Positions 1-5,774 of a stretch of DNA of 7,367 nucleotides are shown in pieces. The position numbers and the translations under genes were made by a program. The stretch's first letter is position 1; the number at the start of each line of letters is the position of its first letter. The notes beneath the pieces are model-generated. The model worked only from the letters and a program-made list of their open reading frames with translations, ran no database searches and was not told the DNA's origin. This DNA is from JAFDEI01 sp964196055 (lineage in GTDB: Bacteria > Myxococcota_A > UBA9160 > SMWR01), in contig CAXMSF010000254.1 of NCBI GenBank assembly GCA_964196055.1, forward strand, positions 1-7,367, read 5' to 3'.

Positions 1-60
1 GGAAGGCGCAGTGAGGGCGACGGCACTGAGTGTGAGGACTGCGGTGGCGCGGCGGCGCAT
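1..60 (-). CDS. 5' end of a divergent gene encoding a probable exported protein (partial)
   Basis: Reading the minus strand from an ATG at 60-58 gives 20 uninterrupted codons, MRRRATAVLTLSAVALTAPS, before the window ends. Three arginines followed by a hydrophobic stretch of about 12 residues and small residues near its end is the layout of a Sec signal peptide, so the product is probably exported or a lipoprotein; the mature protein lies outside the window and cannot be named. A GTG directly precedes the ATG (63-61) and could be the start instead. No strong Shine-Dalgarno sequence is visible. The gene diverges from the AlgH-family gene, with about 90 bases between the two starts serving as a shared upstream region. 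The main doubt is that 60 bases is short evidence for a gene. Confidence 0.5.
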   Translation of the reverse strand, partial: MRRRATAVLTLSAVALTAPS

Positions 61-80
61 CACTGCCGAGAGTACAACGG

Positions 81-96
81 GCACCCACGGGGGGCT
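81..96 (+). promoter_or_regulatory. Intergenic motif copy 1 (GCACYCACGGKGGG-like)
   Basis: GCACCCACGGGGGGC lies in the gap between the divergent gene at 60 and the AlgH-family gene at 152. It matches, with about two differences, a stretch at 3582-3596 and another at 4251-4264, both also between genes. Position between two starts suggests an operator or other cis element, but this is inferred from the recurrence alone and the bases are G/C-rich, so chance is possible. Confidence 0.25.
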
Positions 97-151
97 TGCC
101 GATTTCCATCGCTCTTGATGCCGCGATCGCGTCGCTTGCTACCTTTACAAT

Positions 152-712
152 GTGACTGGATCTTCGCTCGCGCCTTCATTGCTCGTGGCCATGCCACAGC
201 TCCTCGACCCGAACTTCGAACGGGCGGTGATTCTTCTGATCCATCACGACGATGATGGAACCTTCGGCGTGGTGTTGAACCGCGCCACCGAGATCAACGC
301 TCCGAACCTCTGCGCGACGCTCGAGATCGAATGGCAGGGGCGGGCCGACGAGTCGATCGACTGGGGTGGCCCCGTTCAGCCGCAGACCGGTTGGGTGATC
401 TTCGGCGACGATGTTGCGGTCGATCATGCCTCCGAGGCGACTGCGGTTGCGGATGGGGTCTATTTCGCGGGATCCCTCGATGTGCTGCGTCAGGTCGCAG
501 CGCAGCGCGCGGACCGAGTGCGGCTGTTGCTCGGCTACGCGGGCTGGGGCCCCGGCCAACTCGAGAGCGAACTCGCCCAGGGGACCTGGTTGAGTGCTCC
601 GGTTTCGAGTCACGTTGTATTCGACGTCGAGCCCGATTCGATGTGGTCGCACGTTCTGCGCGACCTCGGCATCGAACCTGCGGCATTGGTGCCGAGCCCG
701 GGAATTCACTAG
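152..712 (+). CDS. yqgE: AlgH/YqgE family protein (UPF0301)
   Basis: A 186-residue protein of the small, single-domain AlgH/YqgE family, whose usual length is about 180-190 residues; it is therefore complete. Family hallmarks are visible: the N-terminal block LLVAMPQLLDPNFERAV (10-26), an HHDDDGTFGVVLNR stretch (31-44), WGGPV (71-75), and the very characteristic GYAGWGPGQLESEL with a following GTWL (from 128). The biochemical role of the family is not settled; P. aeruginosa AlgH was described as affecting alginate production, and the fold has no known catalytic site. It is predicted to be cytoplasmic. Start choice: GTG at 152 gives the usual short leader before the LLVAMP block; ATG at 191 is in frame but would cut into that block (it is the Met of AMPQ). 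An ATG at 150 is immediately followed by TGA and is not a start. No good ribosome-binding site precedes 152. A gap of 106 bases separates it from the EAL gene. Confidence 0.93.
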   Translation: MTGSSLAPSLLVAMPQLLDPNFERAVILLIHHDDDGTFGVVLNRATEINAPNLCATLEIEWQGRADESIDWGGPVQPQTGWVIFGDDVAVDHASEATAVADGVYFAGSLDVLRQVAAQRADRVRLLLGYAGWGPGQLESELAQGTWLSAPVSSHVVFDVEPDSMWSHVLRDLGIEPAALVPSPGIH

Positions 713-809
713 CCCGTCCCGTTCGGGGCGCCGTCGCCCTCGGGGTGTGGGTGGCGGCCCGTCTTCGACCGGCAACGGCCGGCTCAGGGTGTCCCTCGAG
801 AATGCCGAT

Positions 810-817
810 GGGAGAGG
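810..817 (+). promoter_or_regulatory. Ribosome-binding site supporting the start at 819
   Basis: GGGAGAGG just upstream of ATG 819 is the only purine-rich Shine-Dalgarno-like stretch near the 5' end of the EAL reading frame. Its GGGAG core (810-814) ends four bases before the ATG, a short but workable spacing. It is the reason to prefer 819 over GTG 789 or GTG 867, and over the upstream in-frame codons that overlap the preceding gene. Confidence 0.45.
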
Positions 818-818
818 C

Positions 819-2096
819 ATGCGCGAGGGGCTTGTTCTGAAACCGGAATCCACGGATTCGCTCGCTGTGAATCGAATCCCGAACCTCGGGGAGTCACTTT
901 CCGATATCGCACTGAACTTCAAGCAGAGCGGTGCGATGGGGCTGATCTTGATCGACGCCGCAGCGCTCGACGAGGTCGAACGCAGCTTCGGCTGCGAAGC
1001 ACACGAGCGGGCAACGAGCGCTCTCGGAGCCCAGGTTGCAGATCTGATCAGCGATCGCCTCGGTATCTGCGACATGATCGTCACCGGCGAGACAGGCCGG
1101 AATGAAATCGTCGTGCTCGTTTTCCGCGAGTCGGACGAGGTCGAGTTCTACCGACGCGAACTTCCGATCCTGGTGCGAAAGCTCGGTCAGGGTTTCGCGC
1201 GACCCGGCCTGCGCGTCGGCTACCCGTATCTTCGCCGTGCGGCGGGGCTGGCGATCGGCTCGGCGGCGGCGCTCCGCAATCCGACCTGCTCTCCGGAAAC
1301 ACAGCTGCGCGCGGCGCTCGACGAAGCGCGCCTCGATGCCGACCTCTCGGAACGCATCGCGGTGCGTCGTCGTCGGCAGCGCCTGTTCGATCTGGTGTTG
1401 GAAGGGCAAGTGCGTTCCGTCTATGAGCCGATCGTCGACGTCTCGACCCACACCGTATTCGGCTACGAGGCCCTCGCGCGAGGTCCCGAGGGTTCAGAAT
1501 TGCATTCACCCGCGGCTTTGTTCTCGAGCGCGGAAGAAGTCGACCTGCTGTTCCAGCTCGACTGCCTCTGCCGCAAGAGCGCGCTCGACGGAGCCCGCGA
1601 TTTTCCGCGCGAATCGAAGCTCTTCGTGAACGTGCGCCCGACTACGATCCACGATCCGAACTTTCAGGCCGAGTCCTTGAGCCGGACGCTCGAGAAGTGC
1701 AACCTTCGGCCGTCCGACGTCGTGTTCGAGATTTCGGAACAGGAGTCGATCGAGAACTTCGAGATCTTCCGAGAGGTTCGGGACTACTACGGAAAGCTCG
1801 GGCTCCAGATCGCACTCGACGATGTCGGCGCGGGCTATGCGAGCCTGGAATCGGTGCTCGAGCTGTCTCCCGACTACATCAAGGTTGACCGCGCGTTCGT
1901 TGCCGGGATCGACGAAGACCCGATGCGCCAGGAACTATTGCGCGCGCTCCAGACCGTCGCAGAGAAGATCAACGCTCAGATCATCGGCGAGGGGCTCGAC
2001 ACACTCGAAGAGCTCGAGACCCTCGGCCGGCTCGGCATCTCCTTCGGGCAGGGCTGGCTGTTCGGCAAGCCCCACCCGCTCCGTTCCGACACTTGA
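819..2096 (+). CDS. EAL-domain cyclic-di-GMP phosphodiesterase with degenerate GGDEF-like N-terminal domain
   Basis: A 425-residue predicted cytoplasmic protein; EAL enzymes hydrolyse c-di-GMP to pGpG. The C-terminal half (about 190-425) is a full EAL domain: YEALARGP with E217-A218-L219, N271 in LFVNVRP, E304 in FEISEQ, the D334-D335 pair in LDDVGAGYASL, K355 and D357 in YIKVDRAF, E391 in IIGEG and Q411 in FGQGW. All metal-binding and catalytic positions are therefore present and activity is expected. Residues about 40-190 read like a GGDEF domain that has lost its signature: GRNEI (93-97) stands where GGDEF would be, so it is unlikely to make c-di-GMP and may be regulatory. No membrane segment or PAS/receiver domain is seen. 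The frame stays open upstream to 594, but that part overlaps the AlgH-family gene and has shadow-like Arg/Ser/Cys-rich composition, so ATG 819 with GGGAGAGG is chosen; GTG 867 is another possibility. It lies between the AlgH-family and MBL-receiver genes on the same strand. Confidence 0.93.
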   Translation: MREGLVLKPESTDSLAVNRIPNLGESLSDIALNFKQSGAMGLILIDAAALDEVERSFGCEAHERATSALGAQVADLISDRLGICDMIVTGETGRNEIVVLVFRESDEVEFYRRELPILVRKLGQGFARPGLRVGYPYLRRAAGLAIGSAAALRNPTCSPETQLRAALDEARLDADLSERIAVRRRRQRLFDLVLEGQVRSVYEPIVDVSTHTVFGYEALARGPEGSELHSPAALFSSAEEVDLLFQLDCLCRKSALDGARDFPRESKLFVNVRPTTIHDPNFQAESLSRTLEKCNLRPSDVVFEISEQESIENFEIFREVRDYYGKLGLQIALDDVGAGYASLESVLELSPDYIKVDRAFVAGIDEDPMRQELLRALQTVAEKINAQIIGEGLDTLEELETLGRLGISFGQGWLFGKPHPLRSDT

Positions 2097-2248
2097 GGGT
2101 GCACTTCGGACCGAGGGTAGAGGCACCGGGCTTTTCCGAGGGGGCGTATCGTCCGCTGCCTGAGGCACGCTGACGCTGCCTCTGTGTGGCATGGATGCGG
2201 CTTTCCGCACGGGGCGGCACCACGGCTTCGAGCGGATACAATCTCCGC

Positions 2249-3574
2249 ATGAAGGTCTGCTTCTGGGGAACCCGAGGCTCGATTGCCAAACCAGGGCCTT
2301 CCACGCTTCGCTACGGGGGCAACACGTCCTGCGTCGAGTTGCGAGCCGCCGACGGGACTCTGATCGTCCTCGACTGCGGGACCGGTGCGCACGCCCTGGG
2401 TCTGAGTCTGGCGAGTGGTCGCCAGCCCGTGCGCGGCAACCTGCTGATCGGTCACACCCACTGGGATCACATCCAGGGCTTTCCGTTCTTCGCGCCGTTG
2501 TTCGAGGCGGGTTCAGTGTGGTCGGTGTATGCGCCCGGTGGTGGTGACCGGAAGTTCCAGGCTTCGTTGGCGGGGCAGATGGCGTACGAGTACTCGCCGA
2601 TCAACATCGACGCGCTTCACGCCGAGCTTCGCTATCACGACATGGTCGAGGGTGTGTTCGAGATCGGCTCGGTGCGGATTACGACCCATTACCTCCATCA
2701 CCCGGCTCTCACACTCGGCTTCCGTTTCGAGGCCGACGGGGCGACGGTCGTCTACGCCTGCGACCACGAGCCGCACTCCCTCTACCCGCTCGACGCCGCG
2801 CCCGGGACGGCGCCGGTCCACCACGAAGACCGCCGCCACGTAGAGTTCCTCAAAGGCGCCGATCTGATCATCCACGACGCCCAGTACTGCATGGCTGACT
2901 TCCCCGAAAAGGTCGGCTGGGGACACACTCCCCTGGAGCGTGCGGTCGACTACGCGATCCTGGCGCGTACACGACATCTGGTGTTCACCCACCACGACCC
3001 GGAGCGCGACGACGATGCCATCGATGCGTTGTGCGAGCTCGCTCGCGAGCGAGCCTCCGGGGCGGAGCACGTCCCCGAGATCAGCGCCGCGCAGGAGGGC
3101 CAGACCATCGATGTCAGCGGCGACGGCACCCGCCCGCCGTTCAGGCTGAGCGAGCCGTCGGCCTTTCCGTCGAGGGAGCCCCGCAAGGCGGCCACCGTGC
3201 TGATCGTCGATGACGACCCCGATATGCTTCTGCTGCTCGAAACGGCGCTGCGCGCCGACGGCCTCCGCGTGCTGTGCGCCGCGGACGGAGACCGCGCCCT
3301 CGAGTTGGCGCGCGCGGAACCGCCGAGCCTGATCCTGCTCGATATGCAGCTTCCAACGCGCAACGGCATGGAGGTGTGTCGCGCTCTGCGCAGCGAACAG
3401 GACGCACGATTGCGCGACGTTCCGATCCTCGTGCTCACGGGAATGAAGCTGAAGGAGACCGACCTCGTCGCCGCATTCATCGCCGGCGCGACGGACTTTC
3501 TCACCAAGCCGATCAAGCCGACGCTCGTTCGCTCGCGCGTGCGGAGCTGGTTGCTGCGAACGGTTCCGCGTTGA
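2249..3574 (+). CDS. Metallo-beta-lactamase-fold hydrolase fused to C-terminal response-regulator receiver domain
   Basis: A 441-residue predicted cytoplasmic protein with two domains. Residues 1-280 form an MBL-fold hydrolase of the PhnP/Lactamase_B_2 type: it opens with MKVCFWGTRGS and YGGNTSC (22-28), then carries the metal motif H69-T-H71-W-D73-H74, further ligand candidates near H150/H151, D172 in YACDHE, D210 in IIHDAQY, and H226 in GWGHT plus H248-H249-D250 in THHDP. A two-metal phosphodiesterase-like activity is typical of this fold, but the substrate cannot be read from sequence. After a linker (about 285-316), residues 317-437 are a receiver domain: acidic D321-D322-D323, phosphoacceptor D365 in LLDMQLP, T397 in LTG and K420 in TKP are all present, so phosphorylation is plausible. 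There is no DNA-binding output domain; the hydrolase is probably the output. ATG 2249 is chosen because it starts exactly at the family's MKVxFWGTRGS; an in-frame ATG at 2186 adds 21 residues without family character. No histidine kinase gene is in the window. The next gene follows after 33 bases. Confidence 0.92.
   Translation: MKVCFWGTRGSIAKPGPSTLRYGGNTSCVELRAADGTLIVLDCGTGAHALGLSLASGRQPVRGNLLIGHTHWDHIQGFPFFAPLFEAGSVWSVYAPGGGDRKFQASLAGQMAYEYSPINIDALHAELRYHDMVEGVFEIGSVRITTHYLHHPALTLGFRFEADGATVVYACDHEPHSLYPLDAAPGTAPVHHEDRRHVEFLKGADLIIHDAQYCMADFPEKVGWGHTPLERAVDYAILARTRHLVFTHHDPERDDDAIDALCELARERASGAEHVPEISAAQEGQTIDVSGDGTRPPFRLSEPSAFPSREPRKAATVLIVDDDPDMLLLLETALRADGLRVLCAADGDRALELARAEPPSLILLDMQLPTRNGMEVCRALRSEQDARLRDVPILVLTGMKLKETDLVAAFIAGATDFLTKPIKPTLVRSRVRSWLLRTVPR
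3037..3054. repeat. Perfect 18-bp palindrome inside the MBL-receiver gene
   Basis: GCTCGCTCGCGAGCGAGC equals its own reverse complement, centred between 3045 and 3046. It lies in codons for ELARERAS at the end of the MBL domain, ahead of the linker. It could form a strong hairpin or be a binding site, but G/C-rich Leu-Ala-Arg-Glu codons produce such symmetry easily. Confidence 0.5.
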
Positions 3575-3580
3575 CCATGC

Positions 3581-3597
3581 CGCACTCACGGTGGGCC
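3581..3597 (+). promoter_or_regulatory. Intergenic motif copy 2 (GCACYCACGGKGGG-like)
   Basis: CGCACTCACGGTGGGC occupies most of the 33-base gap between the MBL-receiver gene and the histidine phosphatase gene, ending about 11 bases before ATG 3608. Its first 11 bases are identical to 4250-4260 in the next gap. The location could affect translation or transcription of the phosphatase; the function is unknown. Confidence 0.25.
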
Positions 3598-3607
3598 GAT
3601 TGAAGGG

Positions 3608-4216
3608 ATGGGTCGTCATTTGGAAGGGAACCTCGTTCGGGCGGCGCGACGGCGCCGCAGTTTGACGTTCTTCGCAGCCGTTGCTCTGATCGCACAGGCG
3701 TCTGCTGCGGAGCCGCGCACCGTCGTCTACGTCGTTCGGCACGCCGAGAAGGCCAGCGAGCCGCAGCGAAACCCGGGGCTCACTCGGCCTGGGAGCGAGC
3801 GTGCCACCGCACTAGCCCGTGCACTCGCGGGCGTCGAGCTCACCGGCATCATCACCAGCCAGTTCGCGCGAACCAGGGCGACGGCTGCACCGGTGGCGAT
3901 GGCGACCGGGATCGAGCCAGTCGTGATCCGCTACCGGCCGGGCGACTTCGAAGCGCACGGGCAGGCGGTCGCAGCAGACATTCGCGAACGATTCCCGGGC
4001 GGGGTGGTGCTGGTGGTGGGCCACAGCGATACGGTGCCGTGGATCATCCTGGCGCTTGGTGGCCCCGCGATGGAAGCGCTGTGCGAGGAGACGGAGTTCG
4101 CATCGCTGTTTGAATTGGTCGTCGAAGCGGGCGCACCCACGCGGATGAAGCGCTCCGTCTACGGAGTTCCGGACCCTCCACTGCCGCCGGAATGCCGACT
4201 CGATCCCGACCGATAG
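3608..4216 (+). CDS. Exported histidine phosphatase superfamily (phosphoglycerate-mutase-like) protein
   Basis: A 202-residue protein of the histidine phosphatase superfamily, which uses a phosphohistidine intermediate to remove phosphate from small molecules or proteins. The catalytic motif is VVRHAEK, with R44 and nucleophile H45; the conserved SQFARTRATAAP segment (84-95) matches the family's S-x3-R-T-x-x-T-A-x-P pattern, and the second catalytic histidine is H139 in VVGHSDT. The N-terminus has an arginine-rich patch (11-17), a hydrophobic run (19-30) and ASAA before the mature domain, which is a good Sec signal peptide with likely cleavage near 33/34; the enzyme is therefore probably periplasmic. 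The mature part is about 168 residues, the size of short SixA-like members, but SixA itself is cytoplasmic, so the role here is unknown. ATG 3608 has GAAGGG touching it, which is too close for a normal ribosome-binding site; no better in-frame ATG exists before the signal peptide. It follows the MBL-receiver gene by 33 bases. Confidence 0.9.
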   Translation: MGRHLEGNLVRAARRRRSLTFFAAVALIAQASAAEPRTVVYVVRHAEKASEPQRNPGLTRPGSERATALARALAGVELTGIITSQFARTRATAAPVAMATGIEPVVIRYRPGDFEAHGQAVAADIRERFPGGVVLVVGHSDTVPWIILALGGPAMEALCEETEFASLFELVVEAGAPTRMKRSVYGVPDPPLPPECRLDPDR

Positions 4217-4249
4217 CATCAGCGGGATCGGCCGCGCGGAGACTTTCTG

Positions 4250-4264
4250 CGCACTCACGGGGGC
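4250..4264 (+). promoter_or_regulatory. Intergenic motif copy 3 (GCACYCACGGKGGG-like)
   Basis: CGCACTCACGGGGGC sits in the 127-base gap between the histidine phosphatase and MBOAT genes. The first 11 bases are identical to 3581-3591 upstream of the phosphatase, and the whole resembles 81-95. No convincing promoter with both -35 and -10 boxes could be placed beside it. Confidence 0.25.
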
Positions 4265-4343
4265 TGGGCTAGCGTGGCGCGAGCAAGGCGGGGCCGGGTA
4301 TCCGCGACCGGATGCCTCGTCCGAGGGAATGGCGAGATCCCGA

Positions 4344-5774
4344 ATGCTGTTCAACTCCGTTCCGTTCGCGATCTTTCTTCCCGTCGTCTTTCTGCTCTAC
4401 TGGTTCGTCTTCCAGCGGAGCCTTCGGCTGCAGAACCTCTTCGTGCTGGCCGCGAGCTACTTCTTCTACGCCTGGTGGGATTGGCGCTTCCTGTCCCTCA
4501 TCGTATTGAGCTCGGCAACCGACTACGGGGTTGGTCTCGCGCTCGCCGCATCGGAAGACGCGCGTCGGCGTCGATTGCTGCTGGGTCTGAGTCTGACGGT
4601 CAACCTCGGCTGCCTCGCCTTCTTCAAGTACTTCGGCTTCTTCGTGAGCAGCCTGGTGGACGCCGCCGGAGCCCTGGGGATCCTCCTCGAGCCCACCACG
4701 CTCCAGATCGTGTTGCCCGTGGGAATCAGCTTCTACACTTTTCAGACCCTGAGTTACACCCTCGACATCCACCGGGGGCGCATCGAAGCCACCCGCGACG
4801 CCCTGAGTTTCTTCGCTTTCGTGAGCTTCTTTCCCCAGCTCGTCGCGGGGCCGATCGAGCGCGCGGCCTCGCTTCTCCCGCAGTTCGAGAAGAGTCGGCG
4901 CTTCGATTTCCTGGAAGCCCGGGACGGGGCTCGGCAGATCCTCTGGGGTTTGTTCAAGAAGGTCGTCATCGCCGACACCTGCGGCCGACAGGTCAATCTC
5001 ATCTTCGCCGTCTCCGGCGAAGTGTCGGGGAGTACGTTGCTGTTGGGGGCGCTCTACTTCGCCTTCCAGATCTATTGCGATTTCTCGGGCTACTCCGACG
5101 TGGCCATCGGAAGCGCGAAACTGCTGGGTATCCGCCTGCGCGACAATTTCGACTTGCCCTACTTCTCGCGCGACGTCGCCGAGTTCTGGAGGCGTTGGCA
5201 CATCTCGCTGTCCAGCTGGTTTCGCGATTACGTCTATATTCCGCTCGGAGGCAACCGCAGTGGCAAGGCCCGCCAGGTCGCCAATGTACTCCTCACCTTC
5301 GGACTGAGTGGATTGTGGCACGGCGCGAGTTGGAACTTCGTCGTGTGGGGGTTGTTGCACGGCTCGTATCAGATCCCTTCGATCCTGCGCGGGCGACCGC
5401 GGCCCGACCGCCGGGTCGCGGCCTGGGCGACGGCGCTGCCCCGACCCGGAGAACTCGCTCGGATCCTCGCGACCTTTGCGCTGACACTCTTCGCGTGGAT
5501 CTTCTTCCGCGCCGAAGACCTCGGCCACGCGTTGCAGTACACCGCAGGCCTGTTCACGGCGAGCCTCTTCGATGCGCCACAATTCGATCACGGCGTTCCA
5601 CTCGCGCTGATCGCGGGGCTGCTCTCGGTCGAGTGGGCGCAGCGGCGAAAGACCCATCCGCTTCAGTTCGACGGACTCCCGGTGTTTCTGCGATGGAGCG
5701 TCTATCTCGCGCTATCGCTCGCGGTCATTGCATTCTTCGGCGAACGACATGACTTCATCTACTTCCAGTTCTGA
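4344..5774 (+). CDS. MBOAT family membrane O-acyltransferase, AlgI-like
   Basis: A 476-residue polytopic inner-membrane protein close in length to the roughly 470-520 residue AlgI/PatA/DltB group, which passes acyl (mostly acetyl) groups from a cytoplasmic donor across the membrane for attachment to extracytoplasmic polymers. Visible hallmarks are MLFNSVPFAIFLPVV at the N-terminus, SYFFYAWWDWR (38-48), PVGISFYTFQTLSY (125-138), FFPQLVAGPIERA (about 162-174), EFWRRWHISLSSWFRDY with H286, IPLGGNR, and GLWHGASWNF with H326, the invariant MBOAT histidine expected to be catalytic. The C-terminus FIYFQF is typical of the family, so the gene is full length. Many hydrophobic segments are spread through the protein. 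Start: ATG 4344 gives the common MLFNS beginning; in-frame ATG 4329 adds five residues and has GAGGGA almost touching it. The last 26 bases overlap the SGNH-like gene, its probable partner. The polymer acylated is unknown because no glycan synthesis genes are in the window. Confidence 0.95.
   Translation: MLFNSVPFAIFLPVVFLLYWFVFQRSLRLQNLFVLAASYFFYAWWDWRFLSLIVLSSATDYGVGLALAASEDARRRRLLLGLSLTVNLGCLAFFKYFGFFVSSLVDAAGALGILLEPTTLQIVLPVGISFYTFQTLSYTLDIHRGRIEATRDALSFFAFVSFFPQLVAGPIERAASLLPQFEKSRRFDFLEARDGARQILWGLFKKVVIADTCGRQVNLIFAVSGEVSGSTLLLGALYFAFQIYCDFSGYSDVAIGSAKLLGIRLRDNFDLPYFSRDVAEFWRRWHISLSSWFRDYVYIPLGGNRSGKARQVANVLLTFGLSGLWHGASWNFVVWGLLHGSYQIPSILRGRPRPDRRVAAWATALPRPGELARILATFALTLFAWIFFRAEDLGHALQYTAGLFTASLFDAPQFDHGVPLALIAGLLSVEWAQRRKTHPLQFDGLPVFLRWSVYLALSLAVIAFFGERHDFIYFQF

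Noticed and set aside
594..818. Upstream in-frame extension of the EAL reading frame
   Set aside because: It overlaps the end of the AlgH-family gene and encodes an Arg/Ser/Cys-rich stretch typical of an out-of-frame read; ATG 819 has a ribosome-binding site.
176..1084. Minus-strand open frame of 302 codons across the AlgH-family gene and start of the EAL gene
   Set aside because: Low-complexity Arg/Pro/Ser composition and no motif; both opposite genes are well supported.
2098..2135. Possible terminator after the EAL gene: GGTGC (2098-2102) with GCACC (2123-2127), then GGGCTTTT
   Set aside because: Only a five-base stem with a 20-base loop and four T's; too weak to call.
2162..2182. Small hairpin GAGGCA / TGCCTC between the EAL and MBL-receiver genes
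   Set aside because: Six-base stem with a nine-base loop and no T-run; not distinguishable from chance in this composition.
2513..3742. Minus-strand open frame of 409 codons opposite the MBL-receiver gene
   Set aside because: No family features, shadow-like Arg/Val-rich composition, and it overlaps two convincing plus-strand genes.
4244..4274. Possible promoter before the MBOAT gene (TTTCTG and TAGCGT)
   Set aside because: Spacing is 19 bases and both boxes match poorly.
4269..5657. Long minus-strand open frame of 462 codons opposite the MBOAT gene
   Set aside because: It is rich in Glu, Gln, Arg and Pro with no recognisable domain and lies opposite a gene with strong family motifs; long antisense frames are expected in GC-rich DNA.
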